A DNA stretch of 36,922 nt from Oscillospiraceae bacterium (GTDB lineage Bacteria > Bacillota > Clostridia > Oscillospirales > Acutalibacteraceae): assembly GCA_015066005.1 (NCBI GenBank), contig SVPF01000002.1, positions 1 to 36,922 on the forward strand. The letters run 5' to 3'. Below the pieces are notes generated by a model. The model was given only the letters and a program-made list of their open reading frames with translations, did not search any database and had not been told where the DNA came from. Positions within the stretch are counted from its first letter, which is position 1, and each line of letters starts with the position of its first letter. The position numbers and the translations under genes are program-made. This document shows, in pieces, positions 24,179 to 32,483 of the stretch.

Positions 24179-24526
24179 TTTATTTACCTCCTATAATTTT
24201 ATTTTTTTGATTAAAATGTAACTATTTTTTTGAAATCAGCGTCCCGATTTCTTACAGCTGCAACCCCATTATAAAAATTAACCCTGACAACTAGTGTCAG
24301 GGTTAAAAATATTTTTCAGATTTTTCAAAAGAGAAGAAAACAGGCCATAAATAAGGAAAATTTCTAAACATTCTTTATACAATTAGTTTTTAGAGATGTC
24401 TCATAGTGATAAAATTTATATCTACACTATGCGGTTAAAAGAAAGTAAAATGCAAAAGTGAAGAATAAATAAAATCCACCCAAAAAAATTATTTCTTTGG
24501 GTGGTTTTTTATAATTGATATAAGAA
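24179..24526. other. 348-bp gene-free gap at the island edge
   Basis: It holds an inverted repeat AACCCTGACA/TGTCAGGGTT (24279-24303), a TATAAT on the minus strand (24268-24273) that could be the -10 for the DUF1906 gene although its -35 is not clear, an inverted CATAGTG/CACTATG pair (24402-24431) preceded by the palindrome GAGATGTCTC, and the GH13 terminator. Very AT-rich. No ORF with an RBS was found. Confidence 0.6.
24476..24510. terminator. Bidirectional terminator behind the GH13 gene
   Basis: CCACCCAAA (24476-24484) and TTTGGGTGG (24496-24504) form a 9-bp stem followed on the plus side by six T and on the minus side by ATTTTATTT. It is about 17 nt from the GH13 stop. Confidence 0.75.
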
Positions 24527-26398
24527 TTATTGATTTTTAATTACCAATATCGTGTAACCAAAGGGTTCAAGGGTTAAAACGCCGTCTTGTGAAGGCTTAC
24601 CGAAAATAGCGGTTGCGGTATCAAATTCCTTCGGTACGTTAATTTCTATTTTTTCGTGCCAACGGGTAGCGGCAATTAAAACGGTATGGTTTTTGGATTT
24701 GCGCATATAAGCAATTTCGCCAAAGTTTGCATAAAAGGGGATAAACTCACCCGATTTAAAGGCGTTATAGCTTCGGCGGAACTGACCAAGCTTTTGGTAA
24801 AAGGCCAAAAGGTCCTGGTCCTCGTTACCCCAAGGGTAAGTCGCGCGGCAAAACGGGTCGCCATAACCCTCCATACCTGCTTCGTCACCATAGTAAAGGG
24901 AAGGCACACCGGGAAGTGTATACTGCAAAACCGCCGCAACCTTTAAAAGCTTAACGGCTTTTTCATATTGCTGAGGTGTCAGCCTTTGCTTTGCCTGCCA
25001 TTCACGGGCGTTAACAAATTCGTTTTCACTACCTAAAACGGTAAGAATACGCTGTGTGTCGTGTGTGCCGATGTGGTTCATCAAAAGCTTGACCGCTTGC
25101 GGTGGATAATTTTCCAAAATTTCCAGCACGGTGTCAATTAAATCGCGGGAATTTCCGCCCTTTAAATAGTTTATAATTGCATTCGCAAAGGGGTAATTCA
25201 TAACCGAATCAAGCTGCTTGCCCCGCAAAAAGCGGCGGCGGGCGTTGTAGCTTATTTTGTTTGTGGCATCCTCCCACACTTCGCCAAGCAGAAAGTTTTC
25301 GTTACTGTCGGCCTTAACGGCAATGCGCACCTTATCTAAAAATTGGTCGGGTAATTCATCGGCAACATCCAAACGGAAGCCCTTTACACCAAGCCTTAGC
25401 CAGTGGCGAATAACACCGTTTTCACCTGTAATATATTCCGAAAAAGAAGGGTCATTTTCCTGTGTTTCGGGAAGGGTTGAAACACCCCACCAGGATTCAT
25501 AATCATCGTGGGTTTCGCCAAAGTCGTACCAGCTGCGGTAGGGGGACTCGTCACTGTTGTAGGCACCCAAGGTGTCATAACGGTTATATTTATTAAAATA
25601 AATACTGTCGTCGCCCGTGTGGGAAAAAACACCGTCCAAAATAATATAAATACCCTGCTTTTCAGCGGCTTTAATAAGGTTTTTCAGGTCCTTTTCATCG
25701 CCTAAAAGCGAATCAATTTTCATATAGTTTGCGGTGTTATAGCGGTGATTTGAATGCGCCTCAAAAATGGGGTTTAAATAAATGCAGTTAACACCCAGCT
25801 TTTTAAGGTATGGTAGCTTTTGCTGAATACCATTAAGGTCACCGCCGTAATAGTCGTTACCGAGATATTTTACCCCGTCACTTTCCTTTTTGGGTGTGTA
25901 TTCGGGGGTTTTTGCCCAGTCGTTTACAATAAAGCGGTCATCGGGTACATTTTTCTTTTCTTTGTTTGATTTATAAAAACGGTCGGGGAAAATTTGGTAA
26001 ATAATACCGCCGTCAAGCCACGACGGTGTTTGATAGCTTTTGTTATAAACGGTTAACTGCCACCAAGCACCCGTGGCAGAAACCTCACCTAAGGAATGGT
26101 CAAATTTTGTTACCCAATATTCCGTTTCGGCGGTGTTATATTTAAAGGCGTACCAATAAATGCCCTCAGGAAGGGAAAATTCACACTCCCAATAAAAGCA
26201 ATCGTCTTTTTGTTCGCCCCTCTTCATTGAAATCTTCTCCAAATTGCCTGTTTGGTCGTTCCTTATCATCAAATAGGCACGGCCCACCCTTGCGCTTTCG
26301 GGTAAAAGCAGTCTAAGCCGAAGGGTTTCCCCTTCGGCTAAGGCACCAAGCTTGCTTTTATGGTTCTGATTTCTGGAATCAAAAGGATAAAAATTCAT
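24527..26398 (-). CDS. GH13 family alpha-glucan hydrolase (neopullulanase/maltogenic amylase-like)
   Basis: 623 aa. GH13 regions are complete: DGVFSHTG (255-262), GFRLDVADE with nucleophile Asp344, LLGEVWED with acid/base Glu373, and NHIGTHDT with Asp447. An N-terminal carbohydrate-binding module of CBM34-type (about 20-115) is typical of neopullulanases and cyclomaltodextrinases, and the catalytic domain begins at IIYQIFPDRFYK. There is no signal peptide, so it is cytoplasmic. It probably debranches or shortens maltodextrins or glycogen pieces for the phosphorylase encoded just upstream. The stop of glgP is 2 nt before its ATG; no strong RBS is seen. Its 3' end is duplicated at 21467. Confidence 0.9.
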   Translation of the reverse strand: MNFYPFDSRNQNHKSKLGALAEGETLRLRLLLPESARVGRAYLMIRNDQTGNLEKISMKRGEQKDDCFYWECEFSLPEGIYWYAFKYNTAETEYWVTKFDHSLGEVSATGAWWQLTVYNKSYQTPSWLDGGIIYQIFPDRFYKSNKEKKNVPDDRFIVNDWAKTPEYTPKKESDGVKYLGNDYYGGDLNGIQQKLPYLKKLGVNCIYLNPIFEAHSNHRYNTANYMKIDSLLGDEKDLKNLIKAAEKQGIYIILDGVFSHTGDDSIYFNKYNRYDTLGAYNSDESPYRSWYDFGETHDDYESWWGVSTLPETQENDPSFSEYITGENGVIRHWLRLGVKGFRLDVADELPDQFLDKVRIAVKADSNENFLLGEVWEDATNKISYNARRRFLRGKQLDSVMNYPFANAIINYLKGGNSRDLIDTVLEILENYPPQAVKLLMNHIGTHDTQRILTVLGSENEFVNAREWQAKQRLTPQQYEKAVKLLKVAAVLQYTLPGVPSLYYGDEAGMEGYGDPFCRATYPWGNEDQDLLAFYQKLGQFRRSYNAFKSGEFIPFYANFGEIAYMRKSKNHTVLIAATRWHEKIEINVPKEFDTATAIFGKPSQDGVLTLEPFGYTILVIKNQ

Positions 26399-26400
26399 AA

Positions 26401-28806
26401 TTATTCAACCGGTTTAATGTGCCAAATGTCGCGCGCATAGTCTTCAATAGAGCGGTCAGCCGCAAAAACGCCCGACTTGGCAATATTTGTAAGTGACATC
26501 TTGTTCCATACGTCACGGTCGTTATAAAGCGCGGAAGCCTTCTTTTGTGCTGCCTGATAATCGGCAAAGTCGGCAAGCGCCATATAAGTGTCGTTATATT
26601 TAAGTGTGTGGTAAATGCTGTCAAAGCTCATACCGCCGAAGCCCTTACCGATAAAGTCAAGCGCATCACGCAGTATGGGGTTATTGTTGTAATGCTCGCA
26701 AGGAGAATAGCCCTGCTTTTGAAGGCGAAGCACCTCGGGGGTCTGCATACCGAAAATAATAATGTTATCATCACCGACAGCACTGTGAATTTCAACATTA
26801 GCGCCGTCCTCGGTACCTAAGGTAATTGCACCGTTCATCATAAGCTTCATATTACCTGTGCCCGAAGCCTCGGTAGATGCAAGCGAAATTTGTTCGCTTA
26901 TATCGGCCGACGGAATCATAAGCTCGGCCATGGTTACGCGGTAATCCTCAAGGAAAACTATCTTAAGTTTATCCTTAACGTCGGGGTCACGCTCCAAAAG
27001 CTGTGAAAGTTCCCAAATCATTTGGATTACCTGCTTTGCAAACAGATAACCGGGGGCAGCCTTTGCGCCGAAGATATAGGTCTTGGGGGTAAAGGGAGCG
27101 TTGGGGTTGTTTTTAATAAACTGATATTCGCTTATAATGTTTAAAACATTAAGGTGCTGGCGCTTATATTCGTGTAAGCGCTTAACCTGCATATCAAAAA
27201 TAGAATCGGGGTTTAAAACAACGCCTGTGGTGTTTTTAATGTGCTTTGCAAAGCGTTCCTTGTTGGCGCGCTTAATTTTTGAAAGCTCATCCAAAACGGC
27301 CTTGTCATCCTTAAACTCCATAAGCTTTTCTAAATTGCGGGCATCCTTAATAAAGTCGTCGCCAATGGTTTCACTCAAGAAGCCTGTAAGCTTGGGGTTT
27401 GCACAGCAAAGCCAGCGTCTGTGGGCAATACCGTTGGTAACGTTGGTGAACTTTTCGGGTGTCATTGAAGCATAATCCTTGAAAAGCTCATCAACAATAA
27501 TCTTACTGTGAAGCTTGGAAACGCCGTTAACGGTGTGGCAGGTAGCACAGCAAAGGTTTGCCATTCTAACAACGCCGTTTGAAATAACACTTGTGCGTTC
27601 AGCCAAAGCCAAGTCGCCTGTTTTGGCAATAACCTCACTGCGATAGCGGCGGTCAATTTCCTTAATAATTTGGTAAATGCGGGGAACACGTTCTTTAATA
27701 AGGCTTTCGGGCCAGCATTCAAGCGCTTCCTGCATAATGGTGTGGTTGGTGTATGCAACGGTACGGGTTACAATGCTCCACGCATCATCCCAAGTGTAGC
27801 CGCATTCATCAAGTAAGAAGCGCATAAGCTCGGGAATGGAAAGGGTGGGGTGTGTGTCGTTAATATGAATTGCAACCTTGTCGGGCAAATTGTCAAGTGT
27901 GTTGTAAACACGCAAATGGCGGTTTAAAATGTCCTGCACAGAGGCGGAAACAAGGAAATACTGCTGGCGAAGTCTTAACGATTTACCTTCATAGTGGTTG
28001 TCAGCAGGGTATAATACCTTAGAAATGTTTTCAGCCATTGCACGCTGTTCAATTGCACGAATATAATCACCCTGGTTAAAGGCCGACATATTAAATTCGC
28101 GACATTCAGCACTCCAAAGCCTGAGGGCATTTACCGTCTTGCCGTCCTTACCTGCAACCATAAGGTCGTAGGGAATAGCGCGCACGGTTTTATAGTCCTT
28201 ATGCTCAAGGCGGTGCTGACCGTTTTCGTCCCACCATTCGTTTACATAGCCGTCAAAGTTAACATCCACGGCCGAGCCGGGTCTTGCTTCAAGCCAAACA
28301 CCGCCGCCGGGAAGCCAAAAGTCAGGCATTTCTGTCTGCCAGCCGTCAACCAGCTTTTGACGGAAAATACCAAGCTCGTAGTTAATGCAATAGCCCATTG
28401 CAGAATAGCCACCGCTTGAAAGTGCATCCAAAAAGCAAGCAGCCAAACGGCCAAGACCACCGTTACCAAGACCTGCATCAGGTTCAAATTCATAAAGGCT
28501 GTCAAGCTTAACGCCGAATTTTTTAAGTGCCTTTTCCATGGTTGAAGTGAGGTCAAGGTTATAAAGGTTGTTCTTAAAGGAACGACCCATTAAAAATTCC
28601 ATACTCAAATAATAAACGGTTTTAGCCTGTTGTTCGGCAGTAGCCTTTTTAAATTCGCTCCTGCGTTCCTTCATAATATCGAGAAGTGTTAAAACACTTG
28701 CTTTATAAAAAAGCTCGTCAGAAGCCTGTTCGGGTGTAACGCCAAAGTTGTGTGAAAGCTTTTTTTCTATAAGTGTGGCAAGCTTCGTTGAGGTAAGCTT
28801 TGTCAT
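26401..28806 (-). CDS. glgP: Glycogen/maltodextrin phosphorylase
   Basis: 801 aa, normal length. A GT35 enzyme releasing glucose 1-phosphate from alpha-1,4-glucans with phosphate and pyridoxal phosphate. The cofactor Lys is Lys654 in EASGTGNMK; other landmarks are DAGLGNGGLGRLAACFLDA and INDTHPTLSIPELMR, and the C-terminal region has GTEDGANVEI. It is in one unit with the GH13 gene behind it, which would remove branch ends that block it. GGAG lies 9 nt before the ATG. Confidence 0.96.
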   Translation of the reverse strand: MTKLTSTKLATLIEKKLSHNFGVTPEQASDELFYKASVLTLLDIMKERRSEFKKATAEQQAKTVYYLSMEFLMGRSFKNNLYNLDLTSTMEKALKKFGVKLDSLYEFEPDAGLGNGGLGRLAACFLDALSSGGYSAMGYCINYELGIFRQKLVDGWQTEMPDFWLPGGGVWLEARPGSAVDVNFDGYVNEWWDENGQHRLEHKDYKTVRAIPYDLMVAGKDGKTVNALRLWSAECREFNMSAFNQGDYIRAIEQRAMAENISKVLYPADNHYEGKSLRLRQQYFLVSASVQDILNRHLRVYNTLDNLPDKVAIHINDTHPTLSIPELMRFLLDECGYTWDDAWSIVTRTVAYTNHTIMQEALECWPESLIKERVPRIYQIIKEIDRRYRSEVIAKTGDLALAERTSVISNGVVRMANLCCATCHTVNGVSKLHSKIIVDELFKDYASMTPEKFTNVTNGIAHRRWLCCANPKLTGFLSETIGDDFIKDARNLEKLMEFKDDKAVLDELSKIKRANKERFAKHIKNTTGVVLNPDSIFDMQVKRLHEYKRQHLNVLNIISEYQFIKNNPNAPFTPKTYIFGAKAAPGYLFAKQVIQMIWELSQLLERDPDVKDKLKIVFLEDYRVTMAELMIPSADISEQISLASTEASGTGNMKLMMNGAITLGTEDGANVEIHSAVGDDNIIIFGMQTPEVLRLQKQGYSPCEHYNNNPILRDALDFIGKGFGGMSFDSIYHTLKYNDTYMALADFADYQAAQKKASALYNDRDVWNKMSLTNIAKSGVFAADRSIEDYARDIWHIKPVE

Positions 28807-28990
28807 CGAATCATCTCCAGTAATATTTTATATTGAATATAATACAATATTCTTACAAAAATTTCTATTGCCTGTTAGCAGTAAATTTTGCCCCTTTTTT
28901 GTATAATTTCCACAAAAAATGGAAAACTAATTCACTTAAATGAACTTTTTTTGGCGAACAGCACAAAAAATCACCCTTTTGTCGATATAA

Positions 28991-29012
28991 GTAAAGGCTC
29001 CTCTCGGAGCCC
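28991..29012 (-). terminator. Hairpin behind the small membrane protein gene
   Basis: GGCTCC/GGAGCC with a GAGA tetraloop on the minus strand, followed by TTTACTTAT. The T-run is short, so it is a weak terminator. The rest of 28807-29018 holds no convincing gene. Confidence 0.55.
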
Positions 29013-29018
29013 TTAAAA

Positions 29019-29177
29019 TCAGTCGTCAACCTCGGGGATGTCCTCAGCCTCGTCACATTCAAGATATTCGCCTTTAATGCGGTTTTTATTCTTGATTTTA
29101 TCAATAATTACAAGTGCGCCAACCAAAGCGCCAAACAATGCTAAAATTGCAACAATTACTTTCCAAACGTTTTTCAT
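29019..29177 (-). CDS. Small single-pass membrane protein of unknown function
   Basis: 52 aa: a short N-terminus, one hydrophobic helix (about 4-26, WKVIVAILALFGALVGALVII), then a basic stretch (DKIKNKNRIKG) and a very acidic end (LECDEAEDIPEVDD). I do not recognise a family. It is supported by a perfect consensus promoter, by AAGGCGG about 10 nt before the ATG, and by a hairpin behind it. An ATG at 29207 would give 10 more residues but falls only about 4 nt after the predicted transcription start and has no RBS. Confidence 0.72.
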   Translation of the reverse strand: MKNVWKVIVAILALFGALVGALVIIDKIKNKNRIKGEYLECDEAEDIPEVDD

Positions 29178-29217
29178 AAAAGTAAGCCGCCTTTCTAAAA
29201 AATTCATTTACAAGGTT

Positions 29218-29246
29218 ATTATAACAAAAGTATTGCCGCTTGTCAA
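29218..29246 (-). promoter_or_regulatory. Perfect consensus promoter of the 52-aa gene
   Basis: TTGACA (29241-29246), 17 bp, TATAAT (29218-29223) on the minus strand. The -35 box ends one base before the cardiolipin synthase stop codon. Confidence 0.9.
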
Positions 29247-30779
29247 TTACATAAACGGCCCAAAAATGTGAAGCAGGGCTTGCTTTATTCGCACAAAAAC
29301 CGAACGCTTTTTCCATTTTGAAAGTGAAATTTCCTTCGAAACGGCCAAAACCTCACGGAAGTGGTGCTTAATATCAAGCGCGGTTTTCTTGTCGCTAAGC
29401 CAAACACCGCATTCAAAGTGGAAAACAAAGCTGCGGTAATCCATATTAACCGAGCCTACCGTTGCAATGCTGTCATCCGACAAATACACCTTTGAATGAA
29501 TAAAGCCGGGGGTGTATTCGTAAATTTTAACACCGCTTTTTAAAAGGTCTAAATAATGGTACTGCGTAACATTGTGAACATACCATTTATCAGGCACATG
29601 GGGCGTTACAATGCAAACCTCAATACCCGATTTCGCCGCCATACACAAGGCAGAGGTCATCATATCGTCAATGACCAGATAGGGCGTCATAATATAAACG
29701 TAACGCTGGGCGGAATTAAGTATCTGCATATAAATGCCTTCGGCGGGGTTTTTATCGTTTAAGGGACCGTCACTGTAGGGCACAACGAAGGCATCATCGT
29801 AGGAAAAGCCTTCGCCAAGGTGAGAATTAAAGTCAATGCGGTTGTTTGTTACAAATTCCCACATAATGCAAAACATACACAAAAAGCTCTTAACTGCCTT
29901 ACCGTAAAGAATAATACCGCTGTCCATCCAATGCCCGAAGCGGCGTTCGCGGTTAATGTATTCATCCCCAATATTAACACCGCCCGTAAAGGCAACCTCG
30001 CCGTCAATAACCACAATTTTGCGGTGGCTGCGGTTGTTCATAAAAATGTTAAAAATGGGGTGAATTGGGTTGAACACAGCAATTTCAATATTTTCACGGC
30101 GAAGCTTTGTTAAAAAGCTTTGGCTTTGGCGCTTAATTGAACCAAAGTCGTCACAAATAATTTTAATTTCAACGCCCTGTTCGGCCTTGCGCTTTAAAAT
30201 TTTATGAATTTCATCCCACATATATCCTTCCGCAAGGATAAAAAATTCAATATAAATATATTTTTGTGCGTTTTCAAGCTCGGCCAGTAAGCGTTCAAAA
30301 AACCTTTCGCCCGAAGGCAGATATTCACTTGAAGTACCGTCGTATAGGGGATAACCCGATTCGTTGGTTAAATAATCAGCCTGGCGCGAATGCATTATAT
30401 CGTGATAACGAAGACGGTCGGTTATATCCTTATTATTCTCAAGAAAGGGCAAATAATGCGATTCACACACCCTCATTTTTTTGCGAAAATGCGGAATAAG
30501 GCTGTTGCCGCCCCACAAAAGATAAACCGAAATGCCAAAAATGGGGAAAAGCAAAATAAAAATAATCCAACTCATTTTATGGTCGGGGTTGCCGCGGCGG
30601 TTAATAATGAAAATAACCGTTACCATACCGACGATAGCTGACAGTACAAGCATACCTGCTGAATGAATTGTAAAATTGTAAAGTACCGCAAATAAAAACG
30701 CAAACTGTATTAGCAAAAGCAAGGCTGAAGCTATTACTCGTGCGGGAATTCTCAAACCGCGTTTATGCTGTCGTGCCAA
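29247..30779 (-). CDS. cls: Cardiolipin synthase
   Basis: 510 aa. A phospholipase D superfamily transferase joining two phosphatidylglycerols into cardiolipin and glycerol. The N-terminus has three hydrophobic helices (about 10-30, 37-60, 66-88), followed by two HKD motifs: SHRKIVVIDG with His252 and FIHSKVYLSDDSIATVG with His428. The N-terminal layout and length fit the ClsA-type Firmicute enzyme. The TTG start has AGAGGTG 6 nt upstream. Its substrate comes from the pgsA pathway encoded at 14793. The gene stands alone with its own promoter. Confidence 0.94.
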   Translation of the reverse strand: MARQHKRGLRIPARVIASALLLLIQFAFLFAVLYNFTIHSAGMLVLSAIVGMVTVIFIINRRGNPDHKMSWIIFILLFPIFGISVYLLWGGNSLIPHFRKKMRVCESHYLPFLENNKDITDRLRYHDIMHSRQADYLTNESGYPLYDGTSSEYLPSGERFFERLLAELENAQKYIYIEFFILAEGYMWDEIHKILKRKAEQGVEIKIICDDFGSIKRQSQSFLTKLRRENIEIAVFNPIHPIFNIFMNNRSHRKIVVIDGEVAFTGGVNIGDEYINRERRFGHWMDSGIILYGKAVKSFLCMFCIMWEFVTNNRIDFNSHLGEGFSYDDAFVVPYSDGPLNDKNPAEGIYMQILNSAQRYVYIMTPYLVIDDMMTSALCMAAKSGIEVCIVTPHVPDKWYVHNVTQYHYLDLLKSGVKIYEYTPGFIHSKVYLSDDSIATVGSVNMDYRSFVFHFECGVWLSDKKTALDIKHHFREVLAVSKEISLSKWKKRSVFVRIKQALLHIFGPFM

Positions 30780-30800
30780 AATATCACCTCTTTAAAGCAT

Positions 30801-30829
30801 ATTTTACCATATTTGCTTTAAATTTGCAA
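30801..30829 (-). promoter_or_regulatory. Promoter of cardiolipin synthase
   Basis: TTGCAA (30824-30829), 17 bp, TAAAAT (30801-30806) on the minus strand. AAAGCA and ATATGCTTT flank the -10 as an inverted repeat. Confidence 0.65.
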
Positions 30830-30864
30830 CCAACTATAAAATTTTGAAATTTGTTTTGGTTTAT

Positions 30865-31111
30865 AAATTGGGAGTTTATCGCTCGGTTTGATGGATATAT
30901 CATTGGCTCCCTCTGACGAGGGAGCTGGCACGAGGAACTCGTGACTGAGGGAGAGAAAGTGCTTATTTACAGTGTTTTCGGTCTCTCCCTCCGTCTTTTT
31001 GCTACGCAAAAATCCACCTCCCTCATCAGATGGAGGCAAGGGGTTGTACAATAATTACGAATTACGCATTACGAATTACGCATTGGGCGTTAGCCCGACA
31101 AACTATAATTT
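30865..31111. repeat. Complete intergenic TIR element, copy 2 (247 bp)
   Basis: The left end AAATTGGGAGTTTATCGC (30865-30882) and the right end CCCGACAAACTATAATTT (31094-31111) are imperfect inverted repeats. Inside are GGCTCCCTCTGACGAGGGAGC and CTGGCACGAGGAACTCGTGACTGAGGGAG hairpins, TTTTTGCTACGCAAAAA, and two GAATTACGCATT blocks (about 31060-31085). It contains no ORF with an RBS. It separates two divergent operons (cls and the M16 pair) and its right end lies about 20 bp from the promoter of the latter. Confidence 0.7.
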
Positions 31112-31153
31112 GAATGTCTTATTAAATAAGTAGTAGCAAAAACAGCAAAACTG

Positions 31154-31162
31154 TGGTATAAT
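31154..31162 (+). promoter_or_regulatory. Extended -10 promoter of the M16-lgt-folD operon
   Basis: TGGTATAAT is an extended -10 box; the -35 region (TAGCAA) is weak. Transcription would begin near 31170, which rules out the TTG at 31179 as the natural start and supports GTG 31200. Confidence 0.7.
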
Positions 31163-31199
31163 TATTATAATTATATTTTTGAAACGGAGATTTTTTAAA

Positions 31200-32483
31200 G
31201 TGTCAGGAAAAATTGTTTCAATCGCTCAGGGTGTAGAAGGGTTGTTTATTGAAAATAACCGTTTTAACACTACTAGTATTTCATATAATTTTTACTTGCC
31301 TTTAAAGGAAGAAACTGTGGCTGAAAATGCCCTTTTACCTTTTATTTTAACGGCTTCAAGTAAAAAAAATCCCGACTTTTCGGCTCTTAATTTAAAGCTT
31401 GATAAGCTTTACGGCGCAAGGCTGGATGCAAGCGCCGAAAAATACGGCGACTGTCAGCTTTTATCAATGCGGATTTCATGTATAAATGACCGCTTCACCT
31501 TTGACAGCGATTCGCTTGTAAAATCGGCAAGCGATATGCTTTTGGGTCTGATTTTTGAGCCTAATACCGAAAACGGCGCTTTTATGGAAAACGATGTCGA
31601 GCGTGAAAAGCGTAAGGCGATTGAGCACATAAAGGGTGAAATTGCCGAAAAGCGTGTGTATGCCAAAAACCGCCTTATAAGCGAAATGTATAAGGGTGAA
31701 GCCTACGGCATTCAAAAATGCGGTACGGTTGAGCAGGTAGAAGCCATTACGGGTGAAAGCCTTTACAGTGCTTGGGTTAATATGCTGTCCTCGGCTTTTG
31801 TAAGGGTTCAGGTTATTGGCGAAAGCCTACCGCCCAAGTTTTTTGAAGGGGTTGCAGAAAAATTCGAAAACCTTTCCCGCGGCGATATTACCGACTGCCG
31901 TTTGTGTAAGCCCACTGCCCCTGCAAAAAAGGTTAAAACCGTTTTTGAAAAAATGGACGTTAAACAGGGTAAGCTTGTTATGGGCTTTTCAAGTGAAATG
32001 TACGGAGATGATGATATTTCGCTTCCCTTAATGGTTATGTGTGATATTTTCGGCGGTGCGCCCTATTCACGCCTTTTTACAAATGTGCGTGAAAAGATGA
32101 GCCTTTGTTATTATTGCGCGGCTTCTACCGTTCGTTATAAGGGTCTTTTAACGGTTGATTCGGGTGTCGAATGGCAAAATGCCGACAAGGCGGTAAATGA
32201 AATTTTAAATCAGCTTGAAATTATGCAAAAGGGCGAATTTACCGATTTTGAATTTGAATCCTCAATTAAAAGCATTTGCGATACCTTAAAGGGTAGCTAT
32301 GACAGCCAAAACGGTATTGATTTGTGGTATGCTTTAAAAATTAACAACCGCCAGCTTTATTCACCCGAGGATATTATTGAAAAAATTAAAGCTATCACCC
32401 GTGAGGATGTAATCTACGCCGCAAGGGGTGTTAAGCTTCATACAATTTATAAGCTTTTACCGAAGGAGGGACCAATATGCTAA
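31200..32483 (+). CDS. M16 peptidase-family protein without zinc site (YmfF-like)
   Basis: 427 aa. It has the two-lobed pitrilysin/insulinase (M16) fold seen in NVREKMSLCYYCAASTV and FGGAPYSRLF, but no HxxEH motif, so it is likely the inactive partner of the next protein, as in Bacillus YmfF/YmfH. The start is GTG at 31200 with CGGAG about 10 nt upstream; the in-frame TTG at 31179 has no RBS. It ends with a 7-nt overlap with the active partner. The substrate is unknown. Confidence 0.85.
   Translation: MSGKIVSIAQGVEGLFIENNRFNTTSISYNFYLPLKEETVAENALLPFILTASSKKNPDFSALNLKLDKLYGARLDASAEKYGDCQLLSMRISCINDRFTFDSDSLVKSASDMLLGLIFEPNTENGAFMENDVEREKRKAIEHIKGEIAEKRVYAKNRLISEMYKGEAYGIQKCGTVEQVEAITGESLYSAWVNMLSSAFVRVQVIGESLPPKFFEGVAEKFENLSRGDITDCRLCKPTAPAKKVKTVFEKMDVKQGKLVMGFSSEMYGDDDISLPLMVMCDIFGGAPYSRLFTNVREKMSLCYYCAASTVRYKGLLTVDSGVEWQNADKAVNEILNQLEIMQKGEFTDFEFESSIKSICDTLKGSYDSQNGIDLWYALKINNRQLYSPEDIIEKIKAITREDVIYAARGVKLHTIYKLLPKEGPIC

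Noticed and set aside
28865-29104. A 79-codon minus-strand frame behind glgP
   Set aside because: It overlaps the 52-aa gene and its hairpin in another frame and has no RBS.
31179-31199. Seven extra N-terminal residues of the first M16 protein (TTG start)
   Set aside because: The TTG lies too close to the predicted transcription start and lacks a Shine-Dalgarno sequence; GTG 31200 has CGGAG.
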